A stretch of DNA of 9,641 nt. Origin: Nitrospirota bacterium. GTDB lineage: Bacteria > Nitrospirota > UBA9217. The notes under the pieces are model-generated. The model saw nothing but the letters and a program-made list of their open reading frames with translations. It was not told the origin of the DNA and searched no databases. The stretch lies in contig JAJYKN010000017.1 of NCBI GenBank assembly GCA_021788515.1, positions 1-9,641 on the forward strand, given 5' to 3'. The position numbers and the translations under genes are program-made. Below, piece after piece: positions 1 to 6,389 of this stretch (position 1 is the stretch's first letter; each line of letters begins with the position of its first letter).

Positions 1-386
1 ATCCTCCCCCGTCTCTCGTCCCGCGCTCTGCGGACTTCGTTCACAATTTCATCTTCGCCGCCAATGGCCCCCACAGGATCATTAATGGGCCAGTGAATAC
101 GTTTTATCTCCGGCGGCGTCCAGGGACAGGCCTCTGCCGCGTTATCACAGAGGGTAATGACCATGTCCATCCGGCGCAGAAGTTCGTTGTTAATGCCTTT
201 CGAAGTCTGACCTGAAATGTCGATCCCGAGCTCGTGCATGACGGCAACCGCCCGCGGATGAACCCGCGACGGCGTAAGGCCCGCGCTGAACGGTTCAAGA
301 ATTTCCTTGCCAAGTACCCGCGCGAACCCTTCCGCCATCTGGCTCCGGCACGAATTTCCTGTGCAGAGAAACATCACTTTGATCAT
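1..386 (-). CDS. arsC: Arsenate reductase ArsC, thioredoxin-coupled type (3' end cut by window edge)
   Basis: Reduces arsenate to arsenite in the cytoplasm, with electrons coming through thioredoxin. 128 codons are visible of a family usually near 130-140, so only a short C-terminus is missing. The N-terminus MIKVMFLCTGNSCRSQMAEG carries the low-molecular-weight phosphatase-type P-loop C-x5-R, with catalytic Cys8 and Arg14. The redox cysteines Cys80 and Cys87 lie in the motif ITLCDNAAEACP, and the acid loop is Asp103-Pro104. This three-cysteine set is that of the S. aureus pI258-type ArsC, not the glutaredoxin-coupled E. coli type. The ATG is preceded by GGGGATTAGG. It starts 21 nt after the arsR stop and is the last visible gene of the operon. 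The CxxC protein encoded upstream at 1333-1575 is a candidate electron donor (inference). The assignment is very secure. Confidence 0.95.
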   Translation of the reverse strand, partial: MIKVMFLCTGNSCRSQMAEGFARVLGKEILEPFSAGLTPSRVHPRAVAVMHELGIDISGQTSKGINNELLRRMDMVITLCDNAAEACPWTPPEIKRIHWPINDPVGAIGGEDEIVNEVRRARDERRGR

Positions 387-407
387 GATTACCTAATCCC
401 CTTTCTT

Positions 408-785
408 TCAACCGCAGCAGCGACTTTTTGGTTTAAGGGCAACAACCTTGCCAGATTGTTCTTTGTTCCCGAGAAAAGCATCAAGACGTTTCCTGTCCCC
501 TGATGATAGAGTACCGTCCTGCATCCGTTCGCACACGGAAAGGATCAACATTCTTCTGAACAAGTCTTTTTCGTTCAGGCTGTAGTGAATCCATTTCCCC
601 TGTTTGCGGTCCCTGATGACCTCCGCTTCTTTCAGGGCGCTGAGATGAAACGAAACTTTCGGCTGCACCATGTCGAGCGCTGCCGTTATGTCGCACACGC
701 ACCGTTCGCCCTGCTCCAGCAGCTTTATGATCCTGAGCCGCGTTTCGTCGGACAAAGCCTTAAATATAGTTGTCAGTTCTTCCAT
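408..785 (-). CDS. arsR: ArsR-family metalloid-responsive transcriptional repressor
   Basis: A 125-residue ArsR/SmtB winged-helix repressor, expected to sit on the operon promoter and to leave it when As(III) or Sb(III) binds. The family opening FKALSDETRLRIIKLLEQGE spans residues 8-27. It is followed by the metalloid-site signature Cys29-Val-Cys31-Asp (family ELCVCDL) and the recognition helix QPKVSFHLSALKEAEVI (41-57), then the wing GKWIHYSL (63-70). The protein ends in an extra Cys123-Cys124-Gly, which could be a further thiol site. The open frame extends to a TTG at 803, but the ATG at 785 has GAGGAG 6 nt upstream, so I start there. It lies 10 nt after the Fe-S protein gene and 21 nt before arsC. 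It is internal to the operon, so repression would be autoregulatory. The likely operator is the palindrome at 3014-3037. Confidence 0.93.
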   Translation of the reverse strand: MEELTTIFKALSDETRLRIIKLLEQGERCVCDITAALDMVQPKVSFHLSALKEAEVIRDRKQGKWIHYSLNEKDLFRRMLILSVCERMQDGTLSSGDRKRLDAFLGNKEQSGKVVALKPKSRCCG

Positions 786-795
786 GGATATCTCC

Positions 796-1317
796 TCAAT
801 CAAACCTGAATTGGCTGAGATAGTTCGCGAGCTTGACCTTGTTCTCTTCGGTAATGTCCGGGCAGTCGGCGGCGCCGAGAGCGCCGTGCGTTGCCTGAGA
901 GCAGAACATCATGCATGTGGGCTGGCCGCATTTCTTGCAATTGGTCTTGGGAAGCATCCTGTAGATCGTCAGAAAATCGGGGATGGTCTTACCGTCGTAT
1001 TTCGGCGTGATCGCTGCCCTTTTTTCCCACGCATCGTTTATCTGTTCTTTCAGCCATTCCAGGATATGCCGGGCCTCTGCCTCGTCACGCAAAGCATTGA
1101 CGGCTATCTTATCGCCATGAACAGAGATTAGCTTGCCGTACAACTTGAACGTCACCGACGGCGGCTCCTTGATATAGGTGTCGCCGCCCAGGGCCGCGTT
1201 CAGATAGGGCAGCGCCCCGCTGATGTCCTGATCAAGATGGGCAATGCAGTGCACCGACTGGAAGGTATTATTGCAGGTCGGCAAAAATATATCTTCCCGG
1301 TATCCGGTAAGCAGCAT
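796..1317 (-). CDS. Fe-S cluster protein with C-terminal CX2CX4CX16C motif (PF04060-like)
   Basis: A 173-residue soluble protein. The C-terminal part (about 115-173) has a [4Fe-4S] cluster motif: Cys127-x2-Cys130-x4-Cys135-x16-Cys152, within LPKTNCKKCGQPTCMMFC, plus Cys139. This resembles the FeS domain also found in the CO dehydrogenase/acetyl-CoA synthase corrinoid protein and in RnfB-like proteins. The first ~100 residues form a separate domain with Cys15 and Cys24 and no motif I recognise; similar two-part proteins are annotated only as Fe-S proteins in anaerobes. No signal peptide or membrane segment is visible. The ATG is preceded by AAGGAGA with a 5-nt spacer. The gene lies between the CxxC protein (15-nt gap) and arsR (10-nt gap), so it is co-transcribed with the arsenic genes. 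A role in passing electrons to the CxxC protein or ArsC is inference; no activity is proven by sequence. Confidence 0.8.
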   Translation of the reverse strand: MLLTGYREDIFLPTCNNTFQSVHCIAHLDQDISGALPYLNAALGGDTYIKEPPSVTFKLYGKLISVHGDKIAVNALRDEAEARHILEWLKEQINDAWEKRAAITPKYDGKTIPDFLTIYRMLPKTNCKKCGQPTCMMFCSQATHGALGAADCPDITEENKVKLANYLSQFRFD

Positions 1318-1332
1318 GGCCGTCTCCTTGTC

Positions 1333-1575
1333 TCAAGCTTTAGACTTGATCAGTTCTTTCACCTTCTCCAGGCTCGGCAGCGGCTTGCCGGAATGTCTGA
1401 TCTTCCCGTTCACGATAAGACCGGGCGTTGAGAGAATACCGTGCATGGCGATCTGGCCGATGTCGGTGATCTTCTCGATCTTCGCCTCGATGCCGAGTTC
1501 CTTCACGGCGGTTTTTGCCAATTCCTCCATTTTGAAGCAATTTGAACACCCGGGGCCAAGTACTTTGATTTCCAT
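1333..1575 (-). CDS. Small thioredoxin-like redox protein, CxxC (redox-active disulfide protein 2 family)
   Basis: An 80-residue single-domain thioredoxin-fold protein. It opens MEIKVLGPGCSNC, putting the redox pair at Cys10-x-x-Cys13 right after the first beta strand. It has the cis-proline region LSTPGLIVNGKI at about 48-59 and a C-terminal helix PSLEKVKELIK. This short form matches the family typified by the Methanothermobacter MTH895 glutaredoxin-like protein, often found beside permease and arsenic genes. The start codon overlaps the stop of the preceding DUF2703 gene by one base (TAATG), implying translational coupling. Because the ArsC in this operon is the thioredoxin-coupled type, this protein is the obvious candidate reductant (inference). 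A thiol-based metalloid carrier role is an alternative. Confidence 0.88.
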   Translation of the reverse strand: MEIKVLGPGCSNCFKMEELAKTAVKELGIEAKIEKITDIGQIAMHGILSTPGLIVNGKIRHSGKPLPSLEKVKELIKSKA

Positions 1576-2039
1576 TATTCGCCCTCCTCTTTAACTTTCT
1601 TGAACTTTAATTGCAGCACTGGAATTCGCGGACCTGTCTGCGGCGGCTTCAACTTGAACAAATAGGCGGCAGCAGTAATGCCCGCCCTGACGATCAAATC
1701 CGCCGGGATCGCTTCATGGGTATCACCGCCGTATTCTACTGTCCTGCATTCCGCGTCGCCGCACGTTTCGCAGCATTTGCTCTGGCCGGTTTTCGCTCCA
1801 AGCCATTCTTCGAGCGTTTTCTTGGCGATAAGGATCTTATTGGACTGCAGCACATCCTTTTTGAAGCTCTCAGGAGCGATGGCTTTCTTTACCAGGCTGG
1901 CAACGACGCCGGATGGATTGAGAACGTGGTTGAGTTCCTGAACAGCCTTTTCGACCTCCTGCTCCGTGGAGCCGCATCGGGGGCAGGTCTGCTTCTGTTC
2001 ATCAAGCAGCCGTTGCCATTCGATAACAAGCGTCTTCAT
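1575..2039 (-). CDS. DUF2703 domain protein, cysteine-rich, arsenic-operon associated
   Basis: A 154-residue soluble protein. It opens MKTLVIEWQRLLDE, followed by a zinc-finger-like pair Cys19-Pro-Arg-Cys22, then ILIAKKTLEEWLGAKTGQS and a second cysteine cluster Cys89-Cys90-x2-Cys93-x4-Cys98 in KCCETCGDAECRTVEY. These features match DUF2703, a family of unknown function common in ars-type operons of anaerobes. Six cysteines in two clusters suggest metal or metalloid binding, for example as a chaperone delivering As(III) to the permease (inference). The C-terminal ~25 residues (Lys/Pro-rich, ending KKVKEEGE) run beyond the recognisable domain. The ATG is preceded by AGGAGA nine bases upstream, and that site overlaps the permease stop codon. 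The gap to the permease is 13 nt and the stop overlaps the next start by 1 nt. Confidence 0.87.
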   Translation of the reverse strand: MKTLVIEWQRLLDEQKQTCPRCGSTEQEVEKAVQELNHVLNPSGVVASLVKKAIAPESFKKDVLQSNKILIAKKTLEEWLGAKTGQSKCCETCGDAECRTVEYGGDTHEAIPADLIVRAGITAAAYLFKLKPPQTGPRIPVLQLKFKKVKEEGE

Positions 2040-2052
2040 CTCTGCTCATCTC

Positions 2053-3003
2053 CTACAAGATTGCGTTGAACAGATATCCCACTCCGATGATCGTGACCGT
2101 CATGATCGCTACAAACACGACAAGGAGCTTGATCTTGAGAACTTTCCGGAGGATGATCATCTCGGGAAGCGAAAGCGCCGTGACCGCCATCATAAAAGCA
2201 AGCACCGTGCCCATGCTCATGCCTTTTTCCATAAGCGCATAAACGATGGGGATCACGCCTGCGGCGTTGGAGTACAACGGCACCCCGAGCGCAACAGCAA
2301 TAGGAACTCCGAAGGGATTTTGCGGACCGGCATATTTCACCAGAAAATCTTCAGGCACATATCCGTGGATGAATCCGCCGATAGCAATGGCGACGAATAC
2401 ATAGGCCCAAACTTTTTTCAGGATATCCGTCGTATTTTCCCGGGCGTACACAAGACGATCCCTGAAAGTTTGCTTTGCGATGTCGACAGCGGCACCCAGG
2501 GATTTGATCTTATAGACATACTCCTCAACCCATTTTTCAAGCTTCAGTTTCCCGATGATCATGCCGGCGATGATTGCGACAAGAAGACCGGTCCCCATAT
2601 AGATCAGCGCGATCTTCCAGCCGAAAAGCCCCCACAGGAGCACCACCGCAACTTCATTCACCATGGGCGATGAAATAAGGAAAGAGATGGTAACGCCAAG
2701 AGGGACCCCTGCTTCGATGAAGCCAATAAAGAGCGGCACTGCGGAGCAAGAGCAAAAGGGCGTTACAATGCCCAATAAGGCGGCGAGAATATTACCAATA
2801 AACTCTCGTTTATGGGTTAGGATGCGTTTCGTCTTTTCCGGGGGGAAGTAAGACCGGATGACGGAAATGATAAAGATAATGACGGAAAGGAGCAGAAAGA
2901 TCTTAATTGAGTCATAAATGAAAAATTCCAAGGCTCCGGAAAGCCGACCCTGTTCCATGCCAAGAAGCGAATAAACAATGTACTGCGAGAAATCCTTGAG
3001 CAT
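2053..3003 (-). CDS. ArsP-family (UPF0718/DUF318) membrane permease, first gene of the ars operon
   Basis: A 316-residue inner-membrane protein with about eight hydrophobic segments in two halves joined by a polar linker around residues 150-195. The N-terminal half holds TPFCSCSAVPLFIGFIEAGV (about 81-100, Cys84-Ser-Cys86) followed by SSPMVNE (111-117). The second half holds the pseudo-symmetric GVPLYSNAAGVIP (about 240-252). These are the hallmarks of PF03773 permeases, which include ArsP, an exporter of trivalent organoarsenicals in Campylobacter. It is neither ArsB nor Acr3, so the substrate (methyl- or organoarsenical, arsenite, or another thiophilic species) cannot be told from sequence. 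The frame opens at an ATG at 3015, but a GGAGG at codons 2-3 of that reading sits 5 nt before the ATG at 3003, so I start at 3003. It lies directly behind the operon promoter and operator. Confidence 0.87.
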   Translation of the reverse strand: MLKDFSQYIVYSLLGMEQGRLSGALEFFIYDSIKIFLLLSVIIFIISVIRSYFPPEKTKRILTHKREFIGNILAALLGIVTPFCSCSAVPLFIGFIEAGVPLGVTISFLISSPMVNEVAVVLLWGLFGWKIALIYMGTGLLVAIIAGMIIGKLKLEKWVEEYVYKIKSLGAAVDIAKQTFRDRLVYARENTTDILKKVWAYVFVAIAIGGFIHGYVPEDFLVKYAGPQNPFGVPIAVALGVPLYSNAAGVIPIVYALMEKGMSMGTVLAFMMAVTALSLPEMIILRKVLKIKLLVVFVAIMTVTIIGVGYLFNAIL

Positions 3004-3013
3004 CCCAACCTCC

Positions 3014-3037
3014 ATATATAAATTATTCTTTATATAT
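3014..3037. promoter_or_regulatory. Candidate ArsR operator: 9-bp perfect inverted repeat
   Basis: ATATATAAA (3014-3022) and its exact reverse complement TTTATATAT (3029-3037) flank a 6-bp spacer. The palindrome overlaps the -10 hexamer and spans the likely transcription start of the ars operon. AT-rich dyads at this place are usual for ArsR/SmtB repressors, and an ArsR is encoded in the operon. Binding by this ArsR is inference. Confidence 0.6.
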
Positions 3038-3062
3038 TAGTAAAGGGAAGCATTTTTGTCAA
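3034..3062 (-). promoter_or_regulatory. Sigma70-type promoter of the ars operon
   Basis: On the minus strand a perfect -35 hexamer TTGACA (3062-3057) is followed by a 17-bp spacer and a -10 hexamer TAATAT (3039-3034). Transcription would start near 3027, giving a leader of about 25 nt before the permease ATG at 3003 and its GGAGG. No other promoter-like sequence is evident within the operon, where gaps are at most 21 nt, so this one probably drives all six genes. Confidence 0.7.
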
Positions 3063-3432
3063 GGAGATTTTTCGACCGTTGTTACTTCAGGTCTCATGGA
3101 GGAGTGTTCTATGATGCGGGATTCTTCAAAACAGGCCGTGAGATGAACGAACATTTCGTGAGCAGGGCATTTCTCTATCCGCCGATCTGTGACATGGGTG
3201 GCATGGCAGGATGGAGTAAAGAACCTTCATGCGTGCAAAGCACGGCGAACGGGGTTGGAGAAAACAGCAGTGCGATAAAGGGTTTCCAGTTCGTCGTCCG
3301 ATGCGCCGCTCCTGAGAGGGGTTTTAATGTCCACTGCGGTTTCTGAGAAAAGACAATACCTGATCTTCCCGAACCCGGCGTATACAAGTGGCCAGTTCGT
3401 TCTTTAAGTCATAACCTTTGGCCCTGTCTTTG
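3063..3432. other. Intergenic region between the chemoreceptor gene and the ars promoter
   Basis: About 370 bases without a supportable gene. The minus strand stays open in one frame for about 50 codons, ending at TGA 3062-3060 and including SCHATHVTDRRI, but I see no usable start codon or ribosome site, so I do not call a gene. It contains copy A of a 44-nt dispersed repeat (3171-3214). I find no clear hairpin plus T-tract terminator after the chemoreceptor stop. Confidence 0.6.
3171..3214. repeat. Dispersed repeat, copy A
   Basis: This 44-nt stretch matches 6346-6389 at 34 of 44 positions without gaps and in the same orientation. The conserved blocks are TATCCGC, GATCTG, ACATGG and TGGCAGGATGG. 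Both copies lie in intergenic DNA upstream of an operon. Read on the minus strand in the same frame, the copies give similar peptides (SCHATHVTDRRI and SCHVLHVADLRI). They may be a mobile or REP-like repeat, or remnants of one small gene. Confidence 0.6.
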
Positions 3433-5064
3433 TTAGAATTTTTCAAACTCGGAGTCCTTTCCGTTTCCCCCGTGACCTTCATACCTGGTATCGATGTCCG
3501 CATGCCTAGCTCCTGCAGCCGCTTTGGCGCCACGGCTTACGAGTCTGTCAATCTGGATAAGATGCGTCGAACCGGCAGGTTTCTTCACAGCCGCCCCCTC
3601 TTCTTCGGTCACTTTGAAAAACGACACCATATCCAGGAGCTGCTCCGCCTGTGACGAGAGATGCTCTCCCGTCGACGACATTTCCTCAGCTGCCCCTGCG
3701 TTCTGCTGGATTATCCGGTTTAATTGTTGAATAGCGCTGTTGATTTGGTCCGCCCCGGATGTCTGTTCCTTGGAGGCCACGCTGATCTCCTGCACCAGTT
3801 CCGCAGTCTTCTGGATATCGGGAACTAGCTTGCTGAGCATAACGCCGGCCTCATCAGCAACGGCGACGCTCGACGAGGAAAGCTCGCTGATATCTTTTGC
3901 CGCAGTCTGGCTTCGCTCGGCAAGCTTCCGTACCTCGGACGCCACCACCGCGAAGCCTTTTCCGTGCTCTCCCGCACGGGCCGCCTCAATTGCAGCATTG
4001 AGCGCCAGGAGGTTCGTTTGGCGGGCAATCTCTTCAATGATCGATATCTTTTGAGCAATCTCTTTCATAGCCGATAAGGTCAAGGAAACCGCTTTGCTGC
4101 TCTCCTGCGCGTCCTTCGAGCTTTTCAGGGCGATCTTTTCGGTCTGCATGGCGTTGTCTGCGTTCTGCCTGATCGTAGCGTGCATTTCCTCAATCGACGA
4201 CGACGCCTCCTCCGCCGAGGCTGCCTGCTCAGTCGAACCCTCGGACATATGGCTGGAGCCGGCGGCAATCTGCGCCGATATCGAAGCGTTCTCGGTCGCG
4301 CTCCGGCGGATATTGATAATCAGTTTTTCGAGATCATCGGCCATTTTGTTGATCGCCTGCGAAAGCGTGCCGAGCTCATCCTTCGATAGGGCCGGGACCC
4401 GTTGCGACAGGTCCCCCGCCGCGATGTTCGAGGCCACCTTCACCGATTGCGTAGCGGGAATAACAACCATTCTATGGATCATGCCGTACACGACGGATGA
4501 AAGAACGATGATGATGCCGATGCATGCCCCAAGCATTAAGATCACCATATTCCGCACATATGCCTGGACTCCCACCCGCGAAAACCCCATGTTAACGGTA
4601 CCAATCTTTGCTCCGTCAAGTTCGATGTCCGTCGCTATAGCAAGCACGTCCAATTGCCTTTTCACCTTCCCGGCAAGGGCCGCCACATCGTCCGAACCTT
4701 CCTTCTCAACGATTCTTTTTACCTCGGGATCGTCCACGTTAAAACTGGCACGGACGGTGCTCAATACCGTTCCCGAGGCATCGGCGATATACGTGTAGAG
4801 CATTTCTTTCGATTTGACAGCATCGGAAGCAAGACCGTCGAGCTTTATGATGTCTTTATACAGAAGAGGGTCGGTCCCGGCCTTGCCGAGGAACAACCCG
4901 AGCTCCCTGCCGCGGTTCTCGAGATGCTGATACTGGTTTTCCATGAGCATTCTCGTCAGGAACACCGTCCCGATGACCGCGACTACGGTAAAGACTCCGG
5001 CGAGCGCAGCAACGACCTTGAGTCCCACGCTGGCGTTTATTTTTTCTCTCAAATTGATCATCAT
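3433..5064 (-). CDS. Methyl-accepting chemotaxis protein (transmembrane chemoreceptor)
   Basis: A 543-residue chemoreceptor. It has a transmembrane helix at about 15-37, a periplasmic sensor domain at about 38-170 of no family I recognise, and a second membrane helix at about 172-197. A HAMP domain follows (about 198-250), then a long cytoplasmic coiled-coil signalling domain (about 260-485). The highly conserved hairpin tip for CheA/CheW contact is at 344-384 ([20 protein letters not shown], then [20 protein letters not shown]). Q/E-S/A-rich stretches such as [17 protein letters not shown] and AGAAEEMSS are the usual adaptation (methylation) regions. No C-terminal CheR-docking pentapeptide is seen. 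The frame is open back to a TTG at 5136, but those 24 codons do not look like a receptor N-terminus. I prefer ATG 5064 or the adjacent ATG 5061; the ribosome site is unusual (see 5074-5104). It lies 130 nt downstream of the PhnD-like gene, its possible ligand-binding partner. Confidence 0.92.
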   Translation of the reverse strand: MMINLREKINASVGLKVVAALAGVFTVVAVIGTVFLTRMLMENQYQHLENRGRELGLFLGKAGTDPLLYKDIIKLDGLASDAVKSKEMLYTYIADASGTVLSTVRASFNVDDPEVKRIVEKEGSDDVAALAGKVKRQLDVLAIATDIELDGAKIGTVNMGFSRVGVQAYVRNMVILMLGACIGIIIVLSSVVYGMIHRMVVIPATQSVKVASNIAAGDLSQRVPALSKDELGTLSQAINKMADDLEKLIINIRRSATENASISAQIAAGSSHMSEGSTEQAASAEEASSSIEEMHATIRQNADNAMQTEKIALKSSKDAQESSKAVSLTLSAMKEIAQKISIIEEIARQTNLLALNAAIEAARAGEHGKGFAVVASEVRKLAERSQTAAKDISELSSSSVAVADEAGVMLSKLVPDIQKTAELVQEISVASKEQTSGADQINSAIQQLNRIIQQNAGAAEEMSSTGEHLSSQAEQLLDMVSFFKVTEEEGAAVKKPAGSTHLIQIDRLVSRGAKAAAGARHADIDTRYEGHGGNGKDSEFEKF

Positions 5065-5073
5065 ACTATTTTT

Positions 5074-5104
5074 CAGCGCAAAAAAAGCGCTGTTCGATCT
5101 CCTT
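5074..5104 (-). promoter_or_regulatory. Strong Shine-Dalgarno separated from the chemoreceptor start by a hairpin
   Basis: On the minus strand AAGGAGAT (5104-5097) is the only good ribosome site, but it lies over 30 nt before ATG 5064. Between them is a perfect 6-bp inverted repeat, CAGCGC and GCGCTG, around a T7 loop (5092-5074). Folding this hairpin would bring the site to about 15 nt from the ATG. A hairpin-bridged ribosome site is one reading. A homopolymer indel that displaced the original start is another. Confidence 0.4.
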
Positions 5105-5144
5105 CCCGTACAAGTACCTGAAAAACGTATCGTCAAGCGCCTAC

Positions 5145-5165
5145 CCCCGGCCGCGAGCGCCGGGG
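5145..5165. other. GC-rich inverted repeat between the PhnD-like and chemoreceptor genes
   Basis: CCCCGGC and GCCGGGG form a perfect 7-bp stem with a 7-nt loop, 30 nt downstream of the PhnD-like stop. No T-tract follows on the minus strand, so it is not a standard intrinsic terminator. It may stabilise the upstream mRNA end or reduce read-through into the chemoreceptor gene. Confidence 0.45.
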
Positions 5166-5194
5166 ATGAGTGTTCTCACAAAGCACCATAACTC

Positions 5195-6049
5195 TTATTT
5201 CATCTTCGCCAGCCATGTATCCATTTCGCGCACCGTGTTGTAATCGGAATCTTTCGGCACGATAAACTTGTCAACCATAATGCCGGCGAGGATGGCCTTG
5301 CCCTCAGGATCGTTTTGCATATTCAGAAAAATATTTTTCAGCTTATTTTTCAGCGCCGGGTCCATTCCCTTTCTGACTACTATCGGTGGGATCCCGTATG
5401 CGGGCGATTTTCGGATGATCCTGGTCTGCGAGGTATATATGGGGTTCGTTTTGACCGTATAATCGTAGATCAAACTGTCGATGCTCGCGCCGTCCACCAT
5501 CTTTTTTGCCACAGCCTCCACGGACCTGTCATGGCTCCGGGTATACAGGACCTCACCGAAGAACTTTTCCGGAGACATGTGGAACTCCTTGCTGACCATA
5601 TACGTCGGCACAATCTTGCCGGTATTGGACTTTGGGTCCGTAAAAGCGAACTTCTTCCCTTTTAATCCGACCAGGTCCTTGATGGGGCTGTTCTTATTCA
5701 CAATGATGTACGCGTGATAGAACGGCTGGCCGTAGGACTGGGGCGCCACGAGGAGCTCCGCGCCGAACTTCGCGTGGTCTTTCACATAGGTACCCGCGCA
5801 AACGAACGCTACCTGCACTTCTCCGCGCTCGAGCATACCGTCCATCTCATCATAACTTTCCTTCTGCACCATTTCCACGGGGCTGCCGAGCTTGCCGCCG
5901 ATATACTCAATGAGCTGCTTGTAATATTTGACTGTTTCCTGCGGGGAGACCATCGCGGCAACGCCGATTTTGACCGGTTCGGCTGCAAGCGCGACGGAAA
6001 CCGTCACCCACATTAAGATCAATCCGGTAGCAACAATTTTCTTCATCAT
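5195..6049 (-). CDS. PhnD-like periplasmic oxyanion/phosphonate-type binding protein
   Basis: A 284-residue exported binding protein. Residues 1-22 are a Sec signal peptide (MMKKIVATGLILMWVTVSVA then LAAEP), probably cleaved after ALA. The mature part starts VKIGVAAMVSPQETVKYYKQ and includes GEVQVAFVCAGTYV (76-89), DLVGLKGKKFAFTDPKSNTG (125-144) and DGASIDSLIYDY (186-197). It ends with DPALKNKLKNIFLNM, typical of PF12974 proteins that bind phosphate, phosphite or phosphonate; the arsenite sensor AioX belongs to the same superfamily. Cys84 is the only cysteine. No ABC permease or ATPase gene follows; a chemoreceptor does, which favours a sensing role over uptake (inference). AAAGGAGAT lies 6 nt before ATG 6049, so the 58-codon upstream extension of the open frame is not used. 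The ligand is unknown. Confidence 0.87.
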   Translation of the reverse strand: MMKKIVATGLILMWVTVSVALAAEPVKIGVAAMVSPQETVKYYKQLIEYIGGKLGSPVEMVQKESYDEMDGMLERGEVQVAFVCAGTYVKDHAKFGAELLVAPQSYGQPFYHAYIIVNKNSPIKDLVGLKGKKFAFTDPKSNTGKIVPTYMVSKEFHMSPEKFFGEVLYTRSHDRSVEAVAKKMVDGASIDSLIYDYTVKTNPIYTSQTRIIRKSPAYGIPPIVVRKGMDPALKNKLKNIFLNMQNDPEGKAILAGIMVDKFIVPKDSDYNTVREMDTWLAKMK

Positions 6050-6195
6050 GGTTCCATCTCCTTTGGTCTTTATTTTCGCATTTCGCTGATTTAAATAAAA
6101 CTGATTCTGCAAAACTCGATTTTTCCTCCTGATGCCGGAATGCCGTTTATCCCCCCCTTTATGATGAAATAATCCGGGTATTTCGTGCTTGACTG

Positions 6196-6215
6196 TGCAA
6201 TATTTTGCAATATTT
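6196..6215. repeat. Perfect tandem 10-bp direct repeat, possible regulator site or weak sigma54 promoter
   Basis: TGCAATATTT occurs twice back to back, one helical turn apart, about 150 nt upstream of the PhnD-like start. Such spacing suits a dimeric regulator binding one DNA face. On the minus strand the same region reads GGG-TATAAATA-TTGCA, with GG and GC 10 nt apart as in -24/-12 sigma54 promoters, but the CAC part of the consensus is absent. The promoter reading is weak. Confidence 0.45.
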
Positions 6216-6345
6216 ATACCCATACATAAAGATAAATATAGATCATTAAATCAATGGGTTAATTTATTAGGCAAGAAATTTAACCGACTGGAAATCAGAC
6301 ACCGCCGAAATCCATGCAGCCAAAGTTTGTCATCTGTTGTGTTGT

Positions 6346-6389
6346 TTGTTTATCCGCAGATCTGCTACATGGAGAACGTGGCAGGATGG
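6346..6389. repeat. Dispersed repeat, copy B
   Basis: Second copy of the 44-nt element described at 3171-3214 (34 of 44 identical, ungapped, same orientation). It lies 297 bases upstream of the PhnD-like ATG. The flanking sequences of the two copies do not resemble each other by eye, so the recognisable element is short. Confidence 0.6.

Noticed and set aside
3056..3346. 96-codon plus-strand open frame in the gap before the ars promoter
   Set aside because: It overlaps the ars -35 region, has no good ribosome site, and its similarity to a frame at 6189-6446 is explained by the DNA repeat.
4094..4798. Long plus-strand open frame opposite the chemoreceptor
   Set aside because: It is an antisense shadow of the biased codon use in the coiled-coil gene, with no recognisable domain.
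5065..5136. 24-codon upstream extension of the chemoreceptor from TTG 5136
   Set aside because: It encodes a Cys/Arg/Ser-rich stretch atypical before the first membrane helix, and a ribosome site lies inside it.
5145..5165. Intrinsic terminator after the PhnD-like gene
   Set aside because: The GC-rich stem is present but no T-rich run follows on the minus strand.
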